64,000 nucleotides of DNA from Albugo candida (lineage: Eukaryota > Oomycota > Peronosporomycetes > Albuginales). Location: contig JBDOQK010000033.1 in the NCBI GenBank assembly GCA_040437565.1, positions 124,001-188,000 on the forward strand. The letters are read 5' to 3'. Below are positions 21,546-31,097 of the stretch, piece after piece. Every line of letters starts with the position of its first letter. Position 1 is the first letter of the stretch. Made by a program: the position numbers and the translations under genes. The notes under the pieces were generated by a model. The model did no database searches. It was not told the DNA's origin and worked only from the letters and a program-made list of their open reading frames with translations.

Positions 21546-22876
21546 TCACAATTTGGAATTGACTCGATTCGATATTCTTTTCATCCAATCAAATTGCTGT
21601 AAGCGTACTATTCCGCAAGGAGAATGCAAAAGCAGTTTGAAATCCGACGGATTTGATAGCGCAGAGAGGTCGGAGTGACGATTGATCTCATCAGATTTTT
21701 GATTGTCTTCGCGATTTGCAAAGAATGACGTCTGCAAAGCCAAATCTCTGCGAGTATCCACGTTGATCTTTCCTGAAGTGACAGAACAATTCTTCGGCTG
21801 CGACAAAGCTGTCAATCGTCCGGTGAGTATCGCATAATCATCATCCAGTTGCTCAGTAGTATGCTCAATGAATTCACAATTCGGAGTTTCAATTCTGGCA
21901 CCGTGTATCTCCACATCAATGGGCGTGTTGGGATTTAGAGAAACCTGGATATCTCCTCCCACCATGATACTGCTCTTCGCTCCCGGTGAACACGAGTCAA
22001 AATGGACAGTGGCACAGCAATTTCCACCAGTATCTTCGACCTCTAGCGCACCGTTCACACTCACGATATCCAAAGCATCCATCGCCTCTCCTAATACACG
22101 CATGTACCCATGCACGTTCCCAATGGACAACAAACCCTTGCTCAAAGAGTGAATGCGAGTAGCAGTTCCGTAAATTGCTCCAAATTCAGAAGCATGTCTC
22201 CCCTTCAGCAATCGCACGTCACAATTCTCTGCCAGCAATCGTTTGCATATAATTTGAGACGCTCCGAGTTGTACATCCACCCCCTCGACTACGTTTGCGA
22301 TCTTGATACAGCCATGATTCGTCTTCATTTGGACATTATCGCCACTGCAAAAACAATACTGTCAATTTAGCTATCGTTCCACATCAATTACGCAACACTA
22401 TACCGAATTTTGTGTACTGACACATCACCATCGCCGACCGCAATGCTTATATTTCCTTCCACCTTATTTAAGATCTCAACTTGACCGCTGAGAATTGATA
22501 CAATCAAATCGATATTTGGAGGAAGATGTACATTTATTTCATGGGAACGAGTGGTTGCAGGGCAAGAAATGTCGACTTTTTGTATCAGTGAGTCACTTTC
22601 TTGTGTCTCGGCATAATAAATAATGTCCGTTGTGTCGTCTTGATCTGAAGAATAATCAAGCGGTCTGATTTGAAATTTGCGGGCGGTATCTTCCAAGGTG
22701 GGATGTATGATAAGATTTGCTTTCTGAGACATTTTGATATCAAAAGCAAATACACATTGATGCGCGAGACGTTCGAATGGTATTTCATGTGCCAAATATT
22801 TGGAATACCATCGCTTGCGTATCAATTCAGGTCGAACTTGTCGTCGCAAAGTGTTCCAGCAACGATATCGATTCAT
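21546..22876 (-). CDS. FAM185A-like mitochondrial protein (DUF4097-type beta repeats)
   Basis: Exons 22876-22404 and 22344-21546 with a 59-nt intron give 423 residues. Residues 1-30 are Arg-rich and free of acidic residues (NRYRCWNTLRRQVRPELIRKRW), a convincing mitochondrial presequence. The rest is a run of short beta-prone repeats with I-V-S-hydrophobic-G patterns (IDLIVSILSGQVEILN, GNISIAVGDGDVSVHKI, IVSVNGALEVEDTGG) typical of DUF4097 putative-adhesin proteins and of FAM185A. The splice joins HKIR to GDNVQMKTNHG and preserves the repeat rhythm. Function is unknown in any organism that I know of. Only the fold assignment is offered. Confidence 0.7.
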
Positions 22877-23208
22877 CTTGAATGAGATTTTATTTTATAC
22901 TAGAAAGCAGATTATACAATTTCTCAGCATCGATTAATTCTGGCAGGTCAGTATACAGCTCATGGATGCATACTGCTGTTCTTCGACGTGAGTCATGCCA
23001 TCTGCGCGAGCGCCATGAGAAACATACAAATCATGCACACGCATATACCTAAATATAGATCATAACACAATCATATACACAGCAGTTTCGTAACGAGCGC
23101 ATCATCCGCCGGAGATATTTTGTTTGTTTTTCTTTGCGGTCAGATCCCTATACATATTAGCTTGCGTATAATCAGCCAGCTGGTCGAAAGAAAATAAAGT
23201 TTGTGGCA
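22877..23208. other. Divergent intergenic region
   Basis: Short space between divergent starts at 22876 (minus) and 23209 (plus). No gene or repeat is seen; it presumably contains both promoters. Confidence 0.5.
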
Positions 23209-23934
23209 ATGACTTTTGGCAGTAATACATCACGGAGATCAACAGAAACGGAAGAAAGAACATTGCAATTTGCATCTCCTTTGCAATATCAACTTGTACG
23301 CGATAATCTAGACGCGTACAAACGAGACGCATTCGAACTACTTCTAAGGCGGTATGCGGGAGATGATTTGAAATCTCCCGGCTGGCGACATAACACGGAA
23401 GTCGATGGGGTGAAGACGCTTTATGGTGAAGTTGAAAATAATAGCTGGCAGACTACATTGACCACTGCAGATATACCTCAAAAAGCACATGTGGTAGCGA
23501 GTATTTTATTAGATAAAGAAAAGATGAGCCAATACGATGATACGGTTGACACTATCAACAGCTTGGAACAACTTGACGAGAACACGGAGCTCAAGATTGT
23601 CTGCTGTAAAAGCGTCTTTATGACAACACCACGTGATATATGTGTTGTTACAACATACACATGCGAAGAAAGTGGTCGATATCTGATTGTCACGCGCTCA
23701 GTGAATCATCCGAATGGAACGCAAAAAGGCTACACGCGAGCTTATATCTATCTATCTGGTTACATCATAACACCGGATCCAGCAGATAGTAACAAGTGTC
23801 ACATTGCAATGATTGCGCATATCAATCTCAGCGGATTAGTGCCCCCATTCATCTCCAAGTACGCAGGTCAGACTGTTCCCATCAGAATGGTGCGAGCGAT
23901 CCGCGACGTTGCTACGAAGGCGGTAGACACGTAG
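23209..23934 (+). CDS. START-domain lipid-transfer protein
   Basis: Single exon of 241 residues from the ATG at 23209; a GTG six bases earlier is in frame but not a likely start. Nearly the whole protein is a START domain, which binds a lipid in a helix-grip pocket. Visible signatures are GWRHNTEVDGVKTLYGEVENNSW, the MSQYDDTVDTINSLEQLDENT segment, CKSVFMTTPRDICVVTTYTC (the PR-D core), VTRSVNHPNG, and the C-terminal helix VPPFISKYAGQTVPIRMV. No signal peptide, membrane segment or extra domain is present, so it is probably a soluble cytosolic carrier. The ligand cannot be told from sequence. Confidence 0.88.
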   Translation: MTFGSNTSRRSTETEERTLQFASPLQYQLVRDNLDAYKRDAFELLLRRYAGDDLKSPGWRHNTEVDGVKTLYGEVENNSWQTTLTTADIPQKAHVVASILLDKEKMSQYDDTVDTINSLEQLDENTELKIVCCKSVFMTTPRDICVVTTYTCEESGRYLIVTRSVNHPNGTQKGYTRAYIYLSGYIITPDPADSNKCHIAMIAHINLSGLVPPFISKYAGQTVPIRMVRAIRDVATKAVDT

Positions 23935-24813
23935 ACTGACCTGCTCAATTGTATAATTCACTGCGAATAGAGCACATTTGCAAAGCAGATTTGTACATTC
24001 TTCACTAACGCCTTGATGTCTTGATTTTTTCGCCTTTACGATGAACGCATGTATCAAGTATGTGTATGGATGTCAAATGACTCGCGTGAAGGCTCTTTGG
24101 TGCTTGTATTTGATAGTCTACGCACAGCTGACGAGACCTTCCGAGAATGAGGCGTCTCTAGCAGCCTTAAACGCTCATCTCCAATAAATCTGCTAGAGTC
24201 GGAAAAGCGGGAATTCTTGAATTGTAAACGCAGCTGCCACTCGATATATAGAAACTCATGAATCAGTGGTTGCCCTACACACGTACACCGCTTGTAATTT
24301 TTCGCAGCTACGATGCACCAATTCTGCGTTGCCCATTGGTATACTGAAATCAAGTCTAGCTTCTTGGCATTGTGAATTCGATTTCGAATCACGATAATAA
24401 GTCCTAGACACATTATGCAGCCAACTGTAATGTTGCTGTGTGCACCTTTTGCACATCACCATTTCACTCATGCACAAGGTCGACAAATCTCGCTCGAGCT
24501 CGGGGCCCAGCTGAATTGATTGACCGACATTCTCGTCAAGAGTAACGATCTGACATGTCCCGGACTGATTCGCGGAAAGCAGAGTCCTAACAAACAAACA
24601 AGCATCGTGTAATCGAGCTGATCAGGCTATCAAACAATCAAGTTGTCGCTCGTTGTCGTCGATACGTTGTAACAATCAGTGCAACTTTTACCTTTCCATG
24701 CTTATTTAGAAAAGTTCCAGTAGACATGCGTTTTGTCAAATAATATTGTTTGAAAAAACTTGAAGACGATCCAGCCAAACAATTTCATTATCCATTTTTC
24801 TTCAAATAATAAA
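23935..24813. other. Intergenic region with a minus-strand coding-like tract
   Basis: Minus-strand frames across 24054-24597 look coding (for example SSRFIGDERLRLLETPHSRK and a Cys-containing MCKRC stretch), but they lack an ATG at the head and a clean splice between frames. This may be a multi-exon small gene or a decayed one. The right end holds the promoter of the secreted protein at 24814. Confidence 0.3.
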
Positions 24814-25254
24814 ATGAAAGTTGCTTCCATTACCAGTGCCTTCCTTGTCAGTATCTCACTCTCCAATGCGCGTGAATATAATCGTACCTTGGAAGTTTGT
24901 ACCCCCAGCAACACTACCGATTGCGCTCCTCATTCTCGCAGTCTTCATGTGTCTGTGTCAAAACCTACCGACGACGATACTGGTTCTGACGCGCCCGGGC
25001 CCGATGATACTGACGATGAGAAGAGTGCCAAAAAATCTCACAAGAAATCATCAGCATCATCTGAAGACGATACTTTCGACGATCCTTTACCGAAGAAATC
25101 TTCCAAGAAGAAGAAAGCTTCTCTTAGTGATGACGATGACTTGGAAAGTGTTGACTCTGAAAAGATTTCCAAAAAATCATCAAAGGGCGATACCGATGAC
25201 GATTACCTTCCTCCACGAAAGTCGAAAAGCTCAAACAAGAAAGATAGCGAATAG
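24814..25254 (+). CDS. Secreted Asp/Ser/Lys-rich low-complexity protein
   Basis: A 146-residue protein from the ATG at 24814; an upstream in-frame extension from 24760 is discarded because this Met starts a clean signal peptide (MKVASITSAFLVSISLSNA). The mature N-terminus has two Cys (VCTPSNTTDCAP) and N-glycosylation sites (NRT, NTT). RSLH then occurs near residue 42, followed by DDD. The rest alternates acidic runs with KKSSKKKK-type basic runs. RxLx followed by acidic residues recalls the RxLR-dEER layout, but it is not canonical. The similar protein at 36037-37689 shares the signal-peptide style and composition. Extracellular or host-directed function is inferred. Confidence 0.7.
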   Translation: MKVASITSAFLVSISLSNAREYNRTLEVCTPSNTTDCAPHSRSLHVSVSKPTDDDTGSDAPGPDDTDDEKSAKKSHKKSSASSEDDTFDDPLPKKSSKKKKASLSDDDDLESVDSEKISKKSSKGDTDDDYLPPRKSKSSNKKDSE

Positions 25255-25774
25255 AAGTAACGCCGACACGAACAAGATCGATACAAGCATCATTGTTGGA
25301 GCAAATTTCATTTCGGCAGCTACAAAATTCAATTCTTCATTTATCTTCTAATATACACTTTCTGCTTTATGGCTTTCGCCTCTCTGTACTAATCTTTTCT
25401 GTCCTGTTGTGCGTATCACAATCCGCTCGCCAACATCACACTCTCCCCGCTGTCCTTTACTTTGTGGGCTCAACTTCGCCTGTTCTATCGAATGCATCAA
25501 ATCGTCCCCAATAACATCTTTGCCGTCGGTGATACCATGAATTCATACACCTTTCGATAAGCACCGACTTCTAAGCCTCATACAATTCTCAAGCTATTAC
25601 TACCATCCTTACCATTACATAACCGTAGGAGCCCTACTANNNNNNNNNNNNNNNNNNNNNNNNNNNNNNNNNNNNNNNNNNNNNNNNNNNNNNNNNNNNN
25701 NNNNNNNNNNNNNNNNNNNNNNNNNNNNNNNNNNNNNNNCCATTACATAACCGTAGGAGCCCTACTAAGTACGT
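25255..25774. other. Intergenic region with gap
   Basis: Contains the 100-N gap 25640-25739 and no gene. The 28 bases before the gap (25612-25639) are identical to those after it (25740-25767), a short contig-end overlap. The plus-strand CDS starts at 25775, eight bases past the second copy, so its 5' end is close to the gap. Confidence 0.6.
25612..25767. repeat. 28-bp contig-end overlap around gap 25640-25739
   Basis: The 28-bp sequence ending at 25639 recurs at 25740-25767 on the other side of 100 N. This fits an unmerged overlap, so probably nothing is missing here. Confidence 0.85.
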
Positions 25775-27424
25775 ATGGTATCGGATTTTCTGTGTTTTCC
25801 GCTGGGCGTCTCACTTCCTCCAGAATCGACTCATTCGATCTCAGTGTCTCTTCCTAAATGGACTCACGTGATCGAATACGAGAAGGGAAACCCAGACGTA
25901 CTTGAAGCTTTGAAAGGAGGGTATCCTCGCTTCGTATTTCATCCCTACGTGAAAGAATTACTTCGCATCTTGAAAACCATTTACGTCGCAGAAAACAAAA
26001 TGCTTCCGTCCGAATTGCTTCAAATTCTTCCAACAAAACAAGTAGCCATGCGTTTGTATGCGTTTCTTACCTGTACAGATGCTAATTGCGACAGTGAGCA
26101 CCCATTTGAACGCGTGCAAATGCTTACTTCTGACCGCTTGACCGCTATTCATGCGGTCTCATTTCCCGCTTCCCTGAGCGATAAAGCGAAATCAAGCTGG
26201 CAGCATTCTGGAGAGATTATATCGTCCCGTCACGCGCTTGCTTTGCTGCAAAGTATAAGGCAAGATTTAGATGATGTTACCATTGACATGCATTCCGCAC
26301 CGATCCATCACCAACTGTGTAAACGTATTGCTCAGCTGTACACGCAAGAGCCCGAGTTAGTAGTGCCGCCTGAATTTGTATTTGTGTATCCCACGGGGAT
26401 GGCGGCGATATTTGCGGCTGTGCGATTGCTGAAAGCGTATCACGAAGCGCGGCAAATCGGTCAAAAGTCGAAAGCCATTTTGATAGGATTTCCGTATGTA
26501 GACACACTCAAGATACTGGAAAGGAAGGAATGGTGCAAGGATGGTGTTTATTTCCTCCCGCATGTCACCGAGCCATCGTTTTACTCTGATTTGGAAACGC
26601 TATTACAAAGAGAAGAAACGTCGATCTTTGGGATTTTCACAGAATTTCCTGGAAATCCGCTGCTGTTGGGCTGTGATGTGGATCGAATTTCACAACTTGC
26701 GCGTAAATACAACACGTATTTTGTAGTGGATGATACGATTGGATCATATAACGTGAATTTGCTGCAGCATCAATGCGCTGATATTGTTGTGACATCCCTT
26801 TCCAAGATATTTAGCGGCACGGCCACAGTTATGGGTGGGAGCTTGATTCTCAGTCCTTGTAAGAACGAAGAGGCTGTAGCATCGTGGTATCGTATGCTGC
26901 GGACCGGCCAGGATGATTATCTCATGGTCGATGATGCTGGAGTGTTGCTGGAAGCATCGGCAGCGCTACAATCGCGATTGAACAGAGTCAATGCTTCAGC
27001 ACAATTCATTGCTGAAAATCTACGGAATTCTTCTTTGATAGAAAATGTATATTATCCAGCGTTTGATGAGAATACCATGGATACATACGTGAGATATCAG
27101 TCTCCGTTAAGAGCAACGACGCAAGCTTTTGGTCCATTGATGTCGATATATCTGAAAGAATCAAGCGATGGACAGGATTCCGATGGAATGAATTCCAATG
27201 CTCAGCTATTCTACGATGCTCTGAATATCGCAAAAGGACCCAGTCTGGGCACCAACTTTACTCTTTCATGTCCGTATACACTGCTTGCTCACTATACGGA
27301 GCTTGATTTTGCCGAACGTTGTGGCGTGGACCGAAAACTAATCCGGATTTCCATTGGATTGGAGCATCAAAACGATATCTGGCGCATGATTACGAATGCA
27401 CTTGACGCGTGTAGCGAACGCTGA
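25775..27424 (+). CDS. Cystathionine gamma-synthase-like PLP enzyme
   Basis: Single exon, 549 residues, of the Cys/Met-metabolism PLP family. Cystathionine gamma-synthase joins an activated homoserine to cysteine in methionine synthesis. The length and the 170-residue N-terminal extension resemble the fungal STR2-type enzymes. The catalytic half shows YPTGMAAIFAAVRLL (phosphate-binding segment), FTEFPGNPLLLGCDVDRI, FVVDDTIGSYNVN (the Asp that holds the PLP nitrogen), and TSLSKIFSGTATVMGGSL with the Schiff-base Lys. The C-terminal region ends in LIRISIGLEHQNDIW, also a family hallmark. No targeting peptide is evident. A methionine gamma-lyase or O-acetylhomoserine specificity cannot be excluded. 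Confidence 0.87.
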   Translation: MVSDFLCFPLGVSLPPESTHSISVSLPKWTHVIEYEKGNPDVLEALKGGYPRFVFHPYVKELLRILKTIYVAENKMLPSELLQILPTKQVAMRLYAFLTCTDANCDSEHPFERVQMLTSDRLTAIHAVSFPASLSDKAKSSWQHSGEIISSRHALALLQSIRQDLDDVTIDMHSAPIHHQLCKRIAQLYTQEPELVVPPEFVFVYPTGMAAIFAAVRLLKAYHEARQIGQKSKAILIGFPYVDTLKILERKEWCKDGVYFLPHVTEPSFYSDLETLLQREETSIFGIFTEFPGNPLLLGCDVDRISQLARKYNTYFVVDDTIGSYNVNLLQHQCADIVVTSLSKIFSGTATVMGGSLILSPCKNEEAVASWYRMLRTGQDDYLMVDDAGVLLEASAALQSRLNRVNASAQFIAENLRNSSLIENVYYPAFDENTMDTYVRYQSPLRATTQAFGPLMSIYLKESSDGQDSDGMNSNAQLFYDALNIAKGPSLGTNFTLSCPYTLLAHYTELDFAERCGVDRKLIRISIGLEHQNDIWRMITNALDACSER

Positions 27425-27510
27425 ATGTGAAGCAGAAGTTTGAAAAAGTAAATGAAGTAGAGGCGTAAATTCATTTTATCGTTTGAGATCGAAACATTTG
27501 CACCTTCCTT

Positions 27511-28392
27511 CTACACGACTGTATGGTGGCGTATGCCAGCAATACGCCAGTCGAGTTGCTCGGGCGTCGTTACACACGACGCAAAAGCCCACGATGCACG
27601 ATTCGGGAGTGTGAGTTGCTTATGATTCCCGTCGGCGTATACCTTAATATGCTCCTTCGAACGTGATATCACTCGCAGCTCTAGCACTTCCTCTTTTATA
27701 TCATCCTGTATAGTATCCGCAGTCTCTGGTCCTTCTTGACTATTGTTTTCACACGCATACGTTCGAAATGCCCGGCTTTCCTGAAGAATCGATTGCGGTA
27801 CGATTCGAAATCCAACATTCTCTAAATACATTCGGTCAACATCCAATTCACATAATTCAACTGTTTGCTTCGTATTCTTGGAGTTTTGGATTGAAAAGAT
27901 GACCGCTTCAAAGCATACCTCGGAAACTCCTTTACGCATCATTTTGACACAATCTGGTTCCTCTTGTGCCTCTAGCGCTTGTACCGCTTCGTAAAATTCT
28001 CCAGTATTGTCGAATAAAGCCTTCCTACTAAGTCTTGGAAGGCTCAACGCATACTTTCGAAAATCTTCATCGTAGAACGTTCGTGTCACTAATTCGGATG
28101 TCATTTGCGCGCCATCGAGAAACTCAAACAAATCGATTTCGGTGAGTGTTGGTAACTGCAACATTGCGAATTGCACAGGTCCCCAGCGTCTTGTAAAAGG
28201 AAACGCCGAAGGTGACAGCACATTCGCGTGCTTGTACTTTTCGTATGTTGGCGCCCGATCAACGCAGCGTTTCCAAAATTCTTTCATCCCTTCAAAACCT
28301 TCCATAATAGAGGGTGGTCGCTTGGGTTCTTTGCTGCTAAATGACCGCTTCATGGAGCGTGCATATGAATTCCTGTGCCATCCTCTGCGCAT
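27511..28392 (-). CDS. Mitochondrial protein, possibly Tim44/Mba1-like
   Basis: Single-exon, 293 residues. Residues 1-25 are Arg/Ser-rich without acidic residues (MRRGWHRNSYARSMKRSFSSK), a good presequence. The C-terminal half has the layout of a Tim44-like domain: a helical stretch, an RVISRSKEHIKVYADG strand pair, and an ending TPEQLDWRIAGIRHH, where the DWRI element is typical of that family (Tim44, MRPL45, Mba1). It would then sit at the inner membrane near the translocase or the mitoribosome. This is a fold-level guess from a few residues. It is convergent with the cystathionine gamma-synthase-like gene, with 86 bp between stop codons. Confidence 0.55.
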   Translation of the reverse strand: MRRGWHRNSYARSMKRSFSSKEPKRPPSIMEGFEGMKEFWKRCVDRAPTYEKYKHANVLSPSAFPFTRRWGPVQFAMLQLPTLTEIDLFEFLDGAQMTSELVTRTFYDEDFRKYALSLPRLSRKALFDNTGEFYEAVQALEAQEEPDCVKMMRKGVSEVCFEAVIFSIQNSKNTKQTVELCELDVDRMYLENVGFRIVPQSILQESRAFRTYACENNSQEGPETADTIQDDIKEEVLELRVISRSKEHIKVYADGNHKQLTLPNRASWAFASCVTTPEQLDWRIAGIRHHTVV

Positions 28393-28484
28393 GTCGACAA
28401 TACCACCACGTGTATCCTAGTTTAGGTTAGTATACGTGTATTTAGTTATTCCTTATTTATTGTATATACTTTACTTTGCATCGC

Positions 28485-28584
28485 NNNNNNNNNNNNNNNN
28501 NNNNNNNNNNNNNNNNNNNNNNNNNNNNNNNNNNNNNNNNNNNNNNNNNNNNNNNNNNNNNNNNNNNNNNNNNNNNNNNNNNNN
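28485..28584. other. Assembly gap (100 N) at the 3' end of the FYVE gene
   Basis: A 100-N run with unrelated flanks. The C-terminus of the FYVE-GRAM-VASt protein is lost in it. Confidence 0.95.
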
Positions 28585-30583
28585 TGACACTATCGCCTTC
28601 TTGCTCTTCTTTTGTTTCTTTTCTCTCACTGATTGTAAGCGATGCTGAAGGTGCTTTGCTCTTTTCCAAATGACACAAAGCCATTTGACTCCAAAGCTTG
28701 AAAACGTCTTTGGATTCCGAAATTGTCGACGAGTTGATTTGTGACCGGAACCATGTGGAACGAAGATAATGAATGGAAAGACCAACTTCGACGTGGCTGA
28801 AACCGCATCCGTCTCGAGTGAATACCCATCGAGTTTCGATCTCGAAATAATCGCTGAATGGGATTTTAGACATTCGATTGATTTCCGAGATAATAAATCG
28901 ATTCCATGTCACAGTGGATGCACCTGATGAGGATGAAGACTCACTGGTATCGAGACGGAATCGTTGGACTCGGTGACATGTGGCGTAAGGCGGTAAACCA
29001 GGAAAGGTGACCTTGGGTGGATGTTGAGATCGAACATGGCGAAATAACGAATAGTCAGTTTCTTTCGACATTTCAAAGCCATCCTTAAATATTGTGTGCT
29101 CTCCTGATGCTTTCCATGGATCAATATCGATATCGATATCTTGAGCCTGCATCAAAAATTGATGGAAAAAATCGTGGCCGATACCATCGTTCCATAACAG
29201 ATCAAACGCTGCCTTCAAGTCTACTGCAAGTTCACAGTCCAAAAGTATAGTCATCTTGGACAAAGGTCCGTCAGGTGCCATTGGTACAAATGGAATTGTG
29301 ATTTCCTCGGAAAGCTCATCATCTACTATCGACTTTTCTGAATGCTGCGAGAGCGGAATTTCGGTAGTCTCATGATGAGGAACCATATTACAGTACGTCT
29401 GTCGTCGAGTATCAGCTTGCCTGGAAAGTGTCTCCGCGTCCAAATGCAGCAAAGATTGATGTTTCAATCCTTCTTGGTTTGCGCGAATCAGCTGATCCAT
29501 CCGAAGAAAGCACAAATCGCGTAATCCATTGAATTCTGCAAAAGAGTATTTGATCCCTTTTTGTGTGTTTACTTGTAACGCATTTATGTAATAGAATTCT
29601 GGCTTGACCAGCGCTTCAACTTTCCCAAAAGCGACTTTCAACTCGCAGCCTGATTGCAACCGATACGGTCGAAAGCAAACATGTCGACGTGTGAGGAAGA
29701 GATGGCCGTAAAAAGGAGCCAAATCCATAAAATAGCAGCAATGAAATATCGTGACAGGCTTTTCATATTGTCCGAGTCGAAATTCTTTCCTCAACTGATC
29801 TTTTGAAATCGGTGGCAATCCATTCCAAGTCACATGTGTGCAGTCCAATTGGGAATGAAATTCTCTGATTCGGTAATAGCACGAATCACAAACACGCTGC
29901 TCTCCTTTCGCCAGAAAGACCTGATACGGCACTACAATCACTTTTGACGAACAATTGGAGCAGAAAGAGCCTCCACAATTTCGACAATGATGGCGCCCTT
30001 TTGTCAGCAAAGTCCCAATATCTTCCCGACAATTATCGCAAAAAGTCATATTGGCAAATGGTGGTGGTGGAAGGTCCGGATGGACGATCATGACGGGATG
30101 ATCCTCTTCCGTTTCGATTTTATTAATGTATGCGGAGAAATCGGGACTCGATCGTCGACCTCGCTGCGTTGCGATTCGTTCACGAGCTCCTTTTACTGTG
30201 ACAGCACGCACGTCTCTCCTGACTGCCATTTCGAGCGCCAAAGGCTCCATTGCAATGTGAGATGCTATTTCCGACGGATATTCAGTCTGTAACTGAACCA
30301 TCGAATCTCTCCTGCGTATTTTCGGGTCATCCGCCAGCATCGAAGGGGAGAGTATTGCTCTCAATGTCAAATCATTGGACGGAGTGAGTGTCGCCACGCG
30401 GAGAGCTTCCAATTGGGGTTTCTGTAACGTGATAGGACGGGTATCACTTTCATTCTTCTCGTCACTTGCTAGACACGTCTCTATACCTGTATTCCTGGTC
30501 TCGATTATGGTGCTAGTAGGTGGCAATTCGTCGCTTGATGACGATTTCATAATTAGAGGAGCGATAGTATAATCTATAGTCAT
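28585..30583 (-). CDS. FYVE-GRAM-VASt protein, 3' end lost in gap
   Basis: The ATG at 30583 is preferred; an upstream in-frame Met at 30751 would add a less typical 56 residues. At least 666 residues are visible before the gap at 28584. Order: polar N-terminus, FYVE-type zinc finger (CDNC, RHHCRNCGGSFC, SNC, RVCDSC, eight Cys), GRAM domain (GHLFLTRRHVCFRPYRL and following strands), then a VASt/START-like domain beginning near MTILLDCELAVDLKAAFDLLW and including FPGLPPYATCHRV and IPFSDYFEIETRWVF. FYVE fingers bind PI3P on endosomes; GRAM-VASt proteins (yeast Lam/Ltc, plant VAD1) move sterol at membrane contacts. The canonical FYVE WxxD is not evident. A C-terminal membrane anchor, usual in Lam proteins, would fall in the missing part. 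Confidence 0.82.
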
Positions 30584-31097
30584 TATGTCATTATAGGCGC
30601 AAGTGTACGGCTGCAAAGTATGAAAGTGTTTGTCGTCTGTTCCACGTGATAAAAGTGATAGAAATATATCGACATCGTGATGATGCGATTGGTAGTAAAT
30701 TATAGATTTTGCTTTAAATGAGTTTTTTGTCGATTTGTTCAGACCGAACAATCGACTGTATGAATGAAGCGTATTGAAGCGTCTAAGCTATACACTCTTT
30801 GACATTGTCCTTGGACTTGGTGTCCGATTCGCATTTGATTACTACCACGCATACACAGCTAATACTCTAATTCATAATGACAATCAAACTATCTTCGTTG
30901 ACAATCAAACTACCCTCGTTCTTCAACGACAAAGAAAGGGCTCAATGAAAAGCTACCGACAGGGTTAGAATCGCGCAATTGATAAGAATGCGCTTCAGAC
31001 AGATAGCGAATTTCATGCTGCTTATCTCATAATAACTTAAGCTGCATACTACGGTACTTGCATTCTTCTACGCGTTATCATCCACACATTCAAGCCG
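30584..31097. other. Divergent intergenic region
   Basis: About 0.5 kb between the FYVE gene (minus) and the P5A ATPase (plus), presumably with both promoters. A short direct repeat with core gacaatcaaact occurs near 30879 and 30900. Nothing else was seen. Confidence 0.5.
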
